From: Endocalyx cinctus
Lineage: Eukaryota; Ascomycota; Sordariomycetes; Amphisphaeriales; Apiosporaceae
Assembly (NCBI GenBank): GCA_001600455.1
Contig: BCKC01000003.1
Location: 3,510,315 to 3,574,314, forward strand
Length of the DNA: 64,000 nt
Direction of reading: 5' to 3'
Part shown: positions 10,995 to 21,696 of the stretch, in pieces
How positions within the stretch are numbered: the stretch's first letter is position 1
Layout: every line of letters starts with the position of its first letter
Translations under genes and position numbers: made by a program
The notes under the pieces: model-generated
The model's input: the letters and a program-made list of their open reading frames with translations, nothing else
What the model was told of the DNA's origin: nothing
The model's database searches: none

Positions 10995-13342
10995 ATGAAT
11001 TCTTCACACAATTCACGCATGGATCTGGATTACTTTGTTCGTAGCCACCCCGAAGCACGACCTACTGCAAACATGGACTCGTTTGAACATGCATCACGTT
11101 CGCGCTGTCCAGCCTTACGTTCTCGTGAAGCCGAACAGGTTCAACTGCCTCACTTAGGTTCGCCGCACAGAGGAAATTCGCACTATGATCCAGTTTACAA
11201 CAGTATTAGTCAACCACCTTGGTGGACTTCACATAGCTGGCAGCACCCTCCAGTCCCCATTGACTCCGGTCTTATACCCGACCCCTTTTCTTCTTATTCA
11301 GGATCACGTTCTTCTCAGAATACCGAGAACGCCCAAGGGATATATTCTTCCGGACTCGAGAACTTCGCACCCCAATCTCACTACCGCCACCCCGCCCAAC
11401 TACCGAGCCTTGGTAGTATGCCCCATTTTCAACATGGGAGACGAGATTACCCAAGCGGCCCTCATACCCCCGGCGATGCACGTAGCATGAATCAAAGTGG
11501 AAACACCGGGCTGCCGACAATAAGTTCGCTACAGGCCTCAATGACAAACTCATCCACACAGACAAGTTCGGGACCTAGTGGAAACGGTCGCCCCACGCAA
11601 ACGGCCGAGCACTCCCGTTTTGTACCCCACCAGACACCACAAAGTAGCGTGCCGCCACCTGTACGAACGGGCAACCCAGCTGCGTCAACCAGAGAAGATG
11701 AAAGTTCTCGCAGAGGTATGCTTATAAATTATTCTTTTTTCAATTTAATTAGTCTCATTACTACTTCTCGTCTTTGGCATCTGAATAAGCTGACTAATCA
11801 TTCTATTTATTGAAGATTCTCCTATACCCTCAGATTCCCCCCCGTCTCAGGTTGGAAGCAATCAAGCTGGTAACTCTTGGAACGCCACCGAAAACCGTCT
11901 ATTTTCTCCCGCTCGAGGAAATCGGCGGGCAATGGCGCGAATGGCGTCCTCTAATTCGGAAGGGTCTAGTGAATCTGATCCAGAAACAGCGGAGGCGGAG
12001 GCAGCCGGGTTATGGATTGATCCAATCTCTCCGGAAGCAACAATAGAAGAACGTATCAGAGCACAGCAAATCGTTCGCGGTGCGGCAAGTGGAAAAAGAA
12101 TCGCTTCCAAAAGAGCTCTTGCCTCTCTCCTAACGGTCAATATGGATGACCTACCGGAAGGTGAAAAAAGTAAGTTTCGTAACGTTGGTTCGAGCCGTTA
12201 AACTAGGCTAACGTATTTAGCCTGCGTTATATGTTACAATGACTACGGTGTTGCAAACCCCGAAGGCATCAACGAGGCGCCCCTGAGACTACCAAAATGC
12301 AAGCATATTTTTGGTGACCACTGTATCAAGAAATGGTTTGAAGACTCCGACAGCTGTCCCTACTGCAGAGATAAAGTACCGTCAGAACCGGCATACCAGT
12401 CTGAGTTTCTTTCGCCCCAGTACCGTCGTGCTAGTGGAGTTGTACGATATATTCAACATGTACCCATCGCACATGCTATGCGTCATCGATCTCGACCTCG
12501 TGAGGCAAATGATGTGAATGGGTCTGCTCAATCTAGCAACTCTGGTAATGGTATGCAAACCATATCGAAGTAAGAACATCTATCCCCTTTTCACCACGGT
12601 TTGATTACTTGCTAACTGACTATTAAGTCCATACCCCGAGTCCGACTATTTCTTCAACTCTAGGGATATAGCTCAGCGCATTGACGTGACTAGAATGCAG
12701 GAGAGGGCGCAGGAGAGGGCGCAGGAAAGGGTGCAGTCTGAATTCGGCTCGTCGAGTGCGGCTGCACAACCATCCTTGGAGCGCCGGTCGCCTCCAACTA
12801 ATTTCAATGACAGCCGCCGGAGAACAAGAGCCCGAGTTCATGGTAGTGGTAGTAGTAGTAGTATGGGACTTCGAGTCTCGCCCACTTTTAATCGCCAAGC
12901 ATCATTTGGCTCGTCTCCAGTAAGTTGATCTTATCCCGTTTTCAACTCTTTCCAAAGTTTTGATCAGTTCATATCACAATCAGCCACCTGTTTCTGACAG
13001 ACGTTACTTAAATAGCAATACCACTCGTATATGAACAGGCAGGGCCCAGGTTTAAATAACCGATTTCCGAGCTCTTCGACGAATTCGGCTGCTGCTGGCT
13101 CGACCTTGAACGTAGAGGCGGCCCCTTTTCAGGCTCAGTCGTCGGTGACGTCGCATGATGGTTACCCGGCACCTTCGGCTCCCTCTGGATTTAATGTTGC
13201 GGCACCCGGATTCCCTTCCCCCTTTGCGCATAGTCATATGCAATACGCTCCCTATGCGTCTCACTTCCCGGCTCCACCTGCGTGGTCGGCTGAATCCAAT
13301 GACAGTAACCACGAACTACCAGTTTCCCGCCAGGCATCATAG
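10995..13342 (+). CDS. RING-finger protein, probable E3 ubiquitin ligase
   Basis: I join five exons: 10995-11715, 11816-12169, 12221-12569, 12628-12919 and 13016-13342, giving 680 residues. All junctions keep frame, with GTATGC, GTAAGT, GTAAGA and GTAAGT donors; the 13016 acceptor was chosen because the alternative at 13001 meets a stop. Residues 1-358 are Ser/Pro/Gln-rich and look disordered. The RING lies at about 360-407: C360, C363, C385, H387, C393, C404 and C407, with Trp397 typical of E2-binding RINGs (CIKKWF). The usual fifth ligand position (390) is Gly, with His392 nearby. The C-terminal part has a QERA repeat (about residues 494-507) and another disordered tail. A role as E3 ligase is inferred from the RING alone; the substrate is unknown. 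The start MNSSHNSRMDLDYF is the first ATG after an in-frame Lys-rich stretch. Confidence 0.85.
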
Positions 13343-14753
13343 AGACATAGTCTTTGGGAGATAATTCGCAATCGAGAAACACGTGGGAAAACGCGAACGC
13401 GGGCAAGATCCCCACAGCACAACCAATGACCCATTCTAAAGAAGGAATGGTGAGATATGAGGACGACGGCATGATGCTTCCATGAGTAATGATCTCGTGG
13501 TTTTAAATACAACGTTCATTTTATTTCGCGGGCAATAATACGAGGGCCCACTAATTCATATAGAGAGTCGGATGCATTGAATTGGAATTTACCTTCGCGT
13601 AGGGTCACCTGATTTGGCACAACATTGGACTTGCCGGCAGGGCGATGAATATACTGAGAGGGTATGTTATTAGGCGTTAAGGTGGCGTTTTCACACATGA
13701 TTCAAGGGTAAACTGGCAGGGCATCATGGAACCGCAAACAATATCATTACTATTTTTCTTTCGCGCAGGAGAGGTTCTCACTCCGATTTCACTACTCGGA
13801 CGACTCTTCATTCAACGAAGGCAAGGGGGCAGACATATTCCTTTAACAGTAAGGAAAGACGGGACCCCCTCTCATTTAAGACGGCAATACAGCAACGGTT
13901 ACGTTTTCACTTGCCCAAATTTATCATCAGATAAGTTCACAATTCAAATTCACATTCACAAGTTGTGCCAATGAATTATGTTTTCTTTATGACATCGCGA
14001 CATCCCGTGGCATGGTATCGGCCTCTGTCCTTCGTCAGATCCATATGGTTACGAATCAGTGAAGGGGCCAGAAAGATGCATAAGAAAAGCATATGAAATT
14101 AACTTAGAAGCTATACACCAGCGCTTTCCACAGTTTTAGCATATATTATTCCATCTTCCAGCTCGTAATAGATTGATTTGCCGATTATACTGTATGTCAA
14201 GTCCATGATAAAAAACTAGGTAAAAGTAAAGTGATATTGTTTGTTTATGTTGATATTGTATCTTGAACATACTACGCAATTTCGAGAGAAGTATCGTCAT
14301 GGTTGAAGGTAGGTGAATACCAGGAATCTTTACCCTGGCTCTCATATTACATACTAAGTACAGACGAACATGAAATAGATTATGATAGAAATAACAACAA
14401 CAACCAGGAACCAATGTTCATGACTACATACGTTGGGAAAGAATTATGTACGGTTTTTCATATTATTTTTTCAATCGTCCATCCATCCATTCATACATAC
14501 ATACATACACACGTACAGATATCTCTACCAATCAACTAACAATTCCTTCAAAGAAGCAGATTCAACCAAAACGCCTTGGGAAAAAAACACCCTACCCACA
14601 CATGACGTTCATCCATCACGTACATCGAACAGGGATATCATCTCGCACAACTAAACCATTATCCGCCTCCTTCCTTTTCTTTTATCAATCATTGCCTTTC
14701 CTTCTATACCTCCTTTCTTTTTTTTTTTTTTTTTTCTCAAGCCTTCTCTTTCA
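13343..14753. other. Convergent intergenic region
   Basis: It lies between the 3' ends of the RING gene and the membrane-protein gene and should hold both 3' UTRs. It contains CATC/CATA tetranucleotide repeats near 14480-14510 and a long T run near 14719-14736. ORFs at 13516-13698 (-), 13726-13974 (+) and 14136-14757 (both strands) look like noise. Confidence 0.5.
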
Positions 14754-16990
14754 TTAACTTCTAGAATACCGTTCATAATAACCACCAACACCAGCCAACC
14801 CTTCCTCCGCAATCTTCCCGCTGACGTTTCTCCGACCCATACCGGAACCGAGGTCGTAGTAGTCGTTTCCGGACGAGACCTGCCGACCGCCGACGTGGTC
14901 GTTGTCGCTGTCACCGCCGACCATGATGGGCGGGGTAGCGGGCTTCAAGTCCCCGTACGGCTTCGAGAAGAACTGGTCGTCCGCCTGGATCGAAGACATC
15001 CTGTTCCGGGGCACCTCGAGGGCGTTGCCCGCCTTCGATCGCGTACTGGTCCACCGTCCCAGGAGGGTCATCCTGCGGCTCGGCGTGATGGGCTGGGGAG
15101 CTACCGTTATCGTCGCCGGAGCCGAGTCCGCGATATCGGCCGACGGGTGGGTGCCGCTCGGCGAGCGCGAGTTGAGATCCACCTCGGACAGGGCCGAGGA
15201 CGAGACGTCGCGCGGGCGATACGGCGTCTTTTGCCGGTACACGCCCTGGCCTCGACCCGTCTTGACCGTCTGGACCGGCGGCGTCGGGTTCGATCGCAGG
15301 GGGTTGGGGTACAGGTTTCGGTTGTTACCGCTGTTGCGCGCTTCGTCGTCGAGGTTGATCTGGGAGTAGACGTCGCGGCCGCGGGCGATCTCGTACGCGT
15401 CGTCGTCTTCGTCTTCCGAAATGTCCGACACGTCCGGTCGCATCATGCTGTCGTCGTTCTCTTCGTCCGAGTCGTCGTACCGTCCGTCGAGGGCCTCGTA
15501 CTGCTGCTGCTTTTGCTGCTGCTGCTGTTGCTGCTTCTGTCGGGTTTGGTTGTTCGCCGCGGCGTTCATCGCTCGCTGCTTGGCTTGGGTTCGCTGGATC
15601 AGCGACTCGGATGCGTACCAGGCTTCGGTGAACTTGGCGACGCGCGTAGGCGATACGTCACCGGGATTTGAGGCCTGCTGCTGTCGTTGTTGCTGTTGCT
15701 GTTGTGGTGCATAGCTGGTGCTCTTAGGTCTAGGAGACGGGGATCCGGTCTCGTGTAGCGGGATCTCGGTGTAGCTGGCGCGCTGAGGAGTGCTAATCTT
15801 AGGAGGCAAGGACATGCGCTTGAGGTCGACGGAATCTCGGTTTCGGTCTTGGTCGACGTGGTGGTAGGAGGCGATGCTGGCGCGAGGGGAGTGGTTGCTG
15901 GGAACGATCTGGTACTGGCGGCTCGGGAGGTCGCAGCGCGAGTCTCGCTTGCCGCCGGCGCCCGAGACGAAAGAGTCGCGCGACCCGCTTCGCGTGTGCA
16001 TGAACGGGATGCTAGGCGGGCGCGAGAGTTCGTCGTACGGGGCGCCGGAGCGGCGATGACTCTCCAGGGAATCCGACATGCGCTTGGTGGGGCTGTTACT
16101 GCGGCTGGTGGTCGCCGTGTAGACGGAGGATTTGTTGCGCTTGTGCTGCTTGGCTCGCGACGTGAGGTGGCTCTCGAGCGGGTTCATGTCCGGCGGCATA
16201 TTGGCGATACGACGGAAGCAGAAGCCGAGCCAAATCGAGATGAGGAGCGAGACCAGGTGCAGGCCGCCGGCGGACAGTAAGGTGTAATACTCGGACTGGA
16301 TCAGAATTTTGTCGAACTCTTGAGTCGGCAGGATAGTGCTCCAGTCATCCCCGTGGTTGATCACGGAGATGGCTCCGAAGGCGTACAGCGCCAGCACGGC
16401 CAAGTCGGTAATGGTGGCAAAGAGCTGGTAAGCGGCGGAGGAGGTGGGGGGACGCGCTCCTGCCGGTCGCGACAAGTGCAAGATAGCGTATGCGCATGTG
16501 AGTGCGATGACGCCAGGCTACACTTTTTCGTTAGTATATACATTCTCAGCTGCCCTTTTGTCCGTAATCACGTACCGCAATGCGTAAAACCCAGGTGGTG
16601 ATAACGTCTACGTTAGTGATGATGATCATAAGTACCAGCAAGCCAATACCGGCGATGAGCTCGAAGACGCGAAGGCAGAGTTGCATCTTTCGCATAATTA
16701 TGATAACGGACTTGGTGGCGTCGCTCATAGGTCGAAATTTGGAAGTCCGACCGCCGATGACCTCGTGCATGCTGTGAGAAGTCGTTAGTTTTCATCCAAA
16801 TCCTTAGGCGATTGGGGAGAGGTACTTACTCGGGGTGACGGTTGAATGCTAGTAAAGGACCATCTTGCTTAGGTTTTCTGGGCTTTGGCTCCCAGCTGGC
16901 TCTGGTAACAGCCTTGGGATCGAATGGCTTCTGAGGCGATAGAGAGTCGCGACGATCAGAGTCGTACATGAAAGGTGGCGGAGTTCCCAT
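14754..16990 (-). CDS. Four-transmembrane MARVEL-like membrane protein with long disordered tail
   Basis: Three exons on the minus strand, 16990-16830, 16771-16576 and 16517-14754, give 706 residues. Both introns are 58 bases with good consensus (GTAAGT donor and CTAAC branch in the first; GTACGT donor and CTAAC in the second). The start ATG at 16990 opens MGTPPPFMYDSDRRDS. Hydrophobic helices fall at about 90-111, 115-135, 149-172 and 197-220, giving the four-helix topology with short loops seen in MARVEL-type proteins; the family assignment is an inference from topology. From about 225 onward the protein is cytoplasmic-looking and disordered, Ser/Arg/Pro-rich, with a Gln-rich tract (coding DNA near 15495-15540) and acidic clusters. 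The tail coding sequence is notably GC-rich and creates long false ORFs on the plus strand. A role in plasma-membrane organisation is possible but unproven. It is divergent from ARH1. Confidence 0.8.
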
Positions 16991-17809
16991 CGTCCTGCAG
17001 GTAATTCCCGTTCCTATTCCAGACGCTTGAGAAGCTGGAACGGGAATAAAACAATAATGTGGTGTGCGCGAAGATTATCTTGGAGGGTAAGTAAGCATAA
17101 GGTATCACCACTAGTTGAAGAGTCTAGATTTTGTTAGGAAGACGGAATAGTTTTTTGACGATTGTCTTTTTTTTTTTTTTCAGCTTTAGTGCAAATCAAT
17201 AAGTTAACGAGTTAAGGGAAAGGATGATCAACTTGGTTTGACTTGGGAAAAAGTTGGTGGTGTATAGCGGGGTGTTCATGCGGGTTATTGTGTACATACG
17301 ATGCAGATTGATCGATGTGTAGCTGGAAATTGGTTGCTACAGCAACATCGCAAATATCCATCTTACTACGTACTTACACTACGTACCTACGTATGTAGGA
17401 CTGCTAACAATGTTAAAAATATACATTCATGTCGAGTGATTGAATATATTATTAAATTATTTTATAAATCTTTGATATCTCTTTTTTTGTTTACTTCACT
17501 TGACTTTATAATACGATTTTTAATATGCTTGATCACTCCGCGCCCATGAACCATTTTTGCTTGGCTATATACCTCGCTGATAACGGCGATGTCGGATCTT
17601 CGGCGACAATACTGGAAAAGAAATTTCTACGTCATTTTTTTGAAGGTTAGCTACACAGTAAATGTTAAGATAGATTCTCATTTTCACATACACTATATAA
17701 AAATATATTACACTCTATTCATATTTGTAATAAGACTATTCATTTTTATTTTTTGTCATATTTTGACTATGTGATCGAGATATATTAATGAATTCAAAAT
17801 TTGACGGCC
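16991..17809. promoter_or_regulatory. Divergent promoter region (membrane protein / ARH1)
   Basis: These 819 bases separate two divergent start codons, so both promoters and leaders should lie here. A T run is present near 17167-17180 and the ARH1-proximal half is strongly AT-rich. No specific factor site could be assigned. Confidence 0.5.
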
Positions 17810-19626
17810 ATGATGTCCATTGTATCCCCGCGGCTTTACCGTACTATCCAATGTAAAGCTGTAAAACCAAATGGATTGTATAAACAACAGAACTTCTATT
17901 CAACAGTCTCTCAAAGGCGCAATGGAAGACCTTTACGTATGGCCGTAATTGGATCTGGGCCTGCAGGATTCTATACTGCATATAGGGTTATGTCAAAGAT
18001 ACAGGGTGCCAAAATTGATATGTTTGAAGCTCTGCCGGTCCCTTTTGGATTAGTGAGGTTCGGCGTTGCACCGGATCATCCCGAAGTCAAGGTAAAATAC
18101 AGCGTGCTTCCATTTAAAGGGGTCGTATATTTACTTATTATAAAAACATAAAATTAGAACTGTCAAGATAAATTCACCGAGGTCGCGCAGTCGCCCGATT
18201 TTACCTTCATAGGCAACGTCGCAATCGGCGATCCTAAGATTCCCCACTTCGACGGGTGCACAATTCCCCTCTCGTCGCTGACGAGGCACTACGACGCCGT
18301 GCTATTCGCGTATGGCGCTTCGAAAGACAGGCAACTCGGTATATACGGCGAGTCCACCCTGAAGGGCATCTACTCGGCGCGAGAGTTCGTTGGCTGGTAC
18401 AACGGCTTGCCCGAGTATGCCGGCTTGGACCCGGACCTGACGCGCGGTGACGAGGCCGTCGTAATTGGCCAGGGGAATGTCGCATTAGATGTCGCTAGGA
18501 TGCTCCTCGAGGACGTAGATGTCCTCCGAAAGTCGGATATCACAGAGGCCGCGCTCGAGACCCTATCAAGGAGCCGAATCAAGCGTGTTCACGTAGTGGG
18601 TAGGAGGGGCCCTTTACAGGTACGTGAAAGAAAATTGGCACACTACGTTGATCCTTCGTAAATTTTATATCCGTATACTGATACTTTCTGTTCTAATGTA
18701 TCGTTTTAATTGTATTCTAGGCCGCCTACACTATCAAAGAAGTACGCGAGCTGATGAAGCTCCCGGGGGTCTACTTTCACCCGGTCGACCCATCACTATA
18801 CCCTAGTCCAGACGGGCTGAAAGCAATGCCTCGTTCCGTAAAGCGCCTAGCCGACCTCGTTCTCAAAGGTTCGTCGACGACAACCCCGACCCTCGAGGAC
18901 GCGCGCGCATCATGGTCCCTCGATTTCCAACTCTCGCCCACGAGGTTCCACGGATCGTCGGAAGACGACGCCACCGGCGCCGCGGCCGTGCGTGCTACCG
19001 AGTTCGAGCGGACGACTCTGGCTCATCCTCACGAGGCCAACTCCCCTCTTCTGAAGACGCCAGATGCGCAAAGGATCGAAATACCGAGCTCCGTCGTGTT
19101 CCGCTCCATAGGCTACCAGTCGGCTCCTATACCGGGCTTCGGCCAGCTGGGCGTCGGGTTCGACTCGCGCCGTGGTGTCATAAGGAATGACGGCTGGGGT
19201 CGGGTCTTTCGCCGACCTAACCAAAGGGAAGGTGGCAAAGACGAGGGCGGTAATGATGACAATAATGATGGAGCGACGAAGGATGAGGTTTTCTCCGGCT
19301 TATACTGCGCTGGGTGGGTGAAGAATGGGCCGACGGGGGTCATCGCCTCGACGATGAGCGACGCTTTTATTACGGGAGATGCGATAGCTGCTGACTGGTC
19401 GGCGGACGTCCCGTTCCTCCTCGACGATAATGCGGAGTCTATTATTTCCGGATGGGAGGGTCTGAGGACTGAAGTAGTAGATCGCAACAAATGCCAAGTC
19501 ATCCACTGGGATGAGTGGTCAAGGATCGATAAAGCCGAAAGAGAACGTGGTTTAAAGCTTGGCAAGGCGAGGGAGAAATTTACAAGCATAAGAGAAATGC
19601 TCTCTGTAGCAGAAACTGAGGCATGA
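17810..19626 (+). CDS. ARH1: NADPH:adrenodoxin (ferredoxin) reductase, mitochondrial
   Basis: Three exons, 17810-18091, 18158-18619 and 18721-19626, give 549 residues; all junctions are phase 0. The protein passes electrons from NADPH through FAD to mitochondrial ferredoxin, which serves Fe-S cluster assembly and haem A synthesis in the matrix. The evidence is a basic N-terminal leader, an FAD dinucleotide fold (AVIGSGPAGFYTAYRV), the family signature PFGLVRFGVAPDHPEVK that continues across intron 1 into NCQDKFTEVA, an NADP-binding loop (GQGNVALDVARML), GRRGPLQ joined across intron 2 to AAYTIKEVRE, and the C-terminal GWVKNGPTGVIASTMSDA motif. The length is slightly above that of animal adrenodoxin reductases. 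Two in-frame ATGs are adjacent (17810 and 17813); I use the first. Exons 2 and 3 are much richer in G+C than exon 1. It converges on the ETF alpha gene with 111 bases between stops. Confidence 0.95.
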
Positions 19627-19737
19627 TACAAATCGAAGGATTACTTATAGAATATTCTTGTAAGCTCTTTTTGTCTTATATTTTTACATATATAAATGTA
19701 TAGATCACTTTTAGCATCGTAAAGTTTATATCTTATA

Positions 19738-20875
19738 CTATGAGCTCTTCAACTTTTCCGTTAGTTCGGGTACCTTTTCGAACAAATCCCCAACTAAACC
19801 AGCGTCGGCCACCTGGAATATCGGCGCATCAGGGTCCTTGTTAATGGCTGCGATCACTTTGCTGTCTTTCATACCAGCCAAATGCTGAATGGCGCCCGAA
19901 ATACCGACCGCCATGTACAGTTGCGGGGCAACGACCTTACCCGTCTGTCCGACCTGTAAACTGTTGTCCGCATAGCCGCTATCCACGGCCGCGCGAGACG
20001 CACCAACGGCAGCGCCAAGAGCATCCGCCAGAGGAAGCATGACCTTGTCGAACTCCTCTTTCGACTTGAGACCTCGTCCACCCGAGACTACCTTGCCGGC
20101 CGTGGCCAGGTCGGGCCTATCCGACTTAGCCAGATCTTCCGAGACCCATTCGGCGTTAAGCTCGACGTTAGGGTCCACGCCGTCCTCCACGGCAGCGGTA
20201 GAAGAACCGGTAGCCTCGGCGGGGGCGAAGGCGGTGCCGCGGATGGTGATAAACTTGGTAGCGTCGGAGGACTCAACCGTGGCTATCGCGTTCCCCGCAT
20301 AGATGGGTCGCACGAAGGTGTTCTCCGCCTCGATACCGGTGATGTCGGATATTTGTTGCGAATCCAGTAAAGCGGCCACTCGAGGCATCAGGTTTTTTCC
20401 AAACGCGGTGTGTCCTGCGATTATGTGCGTGTATCCGCCTTTCTTTATGTTCTCGACGAGGAGGGGGGCAAAGTTCTCGGCTAGGCCCTAAAAAAACAGA
20501 AAAAAAAAAAGAGTCAATGCCAGTTCATTTATCTCGAGTTAAAAAGGAGATAGAGAAAAAAACGGTTCATACTTTGTCATAAGCAGCATTGTCCACAGCA
20601 ATTATCTTTTCCACCCCGTCTACTTTGGCCGCTTCCTCGGCTACGGGTTTGATGTTACTACCGGCCACAAAACCGTGCACTGTTCCTCCTAGCTTCTGAG
20701 CAGCAGTTATAGCGCTGAGGGAGCCATGATTTAATTTTCCCTCGCGTTGTTCGAGGATGGCTAATGAAGATAATAACCTTCTAAGGGCTGATGTGGAAAG
20801 CGTAGGTGCAGTAGAGCTTAGAGGTATGGGACCTCCTCGTTTGAGTGCTGTTCTTCGAGCAGCTAGAGAAAACAT
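19738..20875 (-). CDS. AIM45: Electron transfer flavoprotein subunit alpha, mitochondrial
   Basis: Two exons on the minus strand, 20875-20573 and 20487-19738, are joined in phase 0 across an 85-base intron (GTATGA donor, T-rich tract before TAG), giving 350 residues. ETF alpha/beta carries FAD and takes electrons from acyl-CoA and amino-acid dehydrogenases to ETF-ubiquinone oxidoreductase in the mitochondrial matrix. The first 35 or so residues ([15 protein letters not shown]) form a basic targeting leader. The N-terminal ETF fold follows ([27 protein letters not shown]), and the C-terminal FAD domain is highly conserved: [55 protein letters not shown] and [18 protein letters not shown]. The length matches the family. 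The symbol is that of the yeast orthologue. Confidence 0.96.
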
Positions 20876-21696
20876 ATTTCCTTATTGCAATTGGTTTTTC
20901 TTTTGCTACATTCGATTTAATTGTACACCAAATACCGAATTAAACCTCGATCGTAGGTTGTTGATATGTTGAGGGTATATTAAGTTAGATGGGTCTCTCA
21001 CTACAAAAATGAATGAAGTCACCGAGGTAATCAATCCTAGCTTATGGATCCATACCTTGTCAACTACAGTATAGTACACTATAAACTTAACTTTAGAAGG
21101 CCGATGCTGCCCGTGAATTCGGATATCTCAATTACTACAGTAAATCTATACAGTACATACTATATAATTTACAGTGTTCGATATACTTTTGGCCCCGTAT
21201 TTTAAGAAAGATCATGTGATTTAGTCTCTCTTTTTTTTTTTCTTAGTCTTTTGATTACCATATCAATTTTAAAAGAAGCTTGGACCAACAAATTTACTTT
21301 TTTTTCTGAATTGTCTTTCTGGTCAGCTTCAGTCGCGCGCCGAAATTATTTCTCCAAAACACGCGATCGATCTAGGGATTCTAGCCTCATCGTAACCCGC
21401 CAAACTTCATATTCTATTCATCAATTTCTACTAAGAAATCTCATTCGTCTTTGTTATTTTACCGTTCTTCTTTATTATTCGATGAACTTTCGCCCTTAGA
21501 TTTCGAATACCCGCGACTAATTGATTACTTTTGCGATTACTTCTATTGATGTATTAGAGACGGTTAAAAAAAAGGTGTTTTTTTTTTTTTTTTTAGTTCT
21601 TAACTTTATCATCGTTTACATAGAACGAATTCGAATATTTTTCGGAACTGCTCACACATTCGCTCTTTCTCTCTCGTATCATCGCATCATCACAAA
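20876..21696. promoter_or_regulatory. Divergent promoter region (ETF alpha / Swi3-like)
   Basis: These 821 bases lie between two divergent start codons. They are AT-rich, with T runs near 21230-21241 and 21580-21594, and CT-rich sequence just upstream of the 21697 ATG. No individual element is assigned. Confidence 0.5.

Noticed and set aside
13001..13015. Alternative acceptor at 13000 for the last exon of the RING gene
   Set aside because: It is in the right phase but meets a TAG stop after four codons; the acceptor at 13015 gives a long open exon.
14895..15671. 258-codon plus-strand ORF
   Set aside because: It is the antisense shadow of the GC-rich disordered tail of the membrane-protein gene, with biased Arg/Val/Gly composition and no domain.
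19113..19631. 172-codon minus-strand ORF opposite ARH1
   Set aside because: It lies wholly antisense to the conserved third exon of ARH1 and has no recognisable motif.
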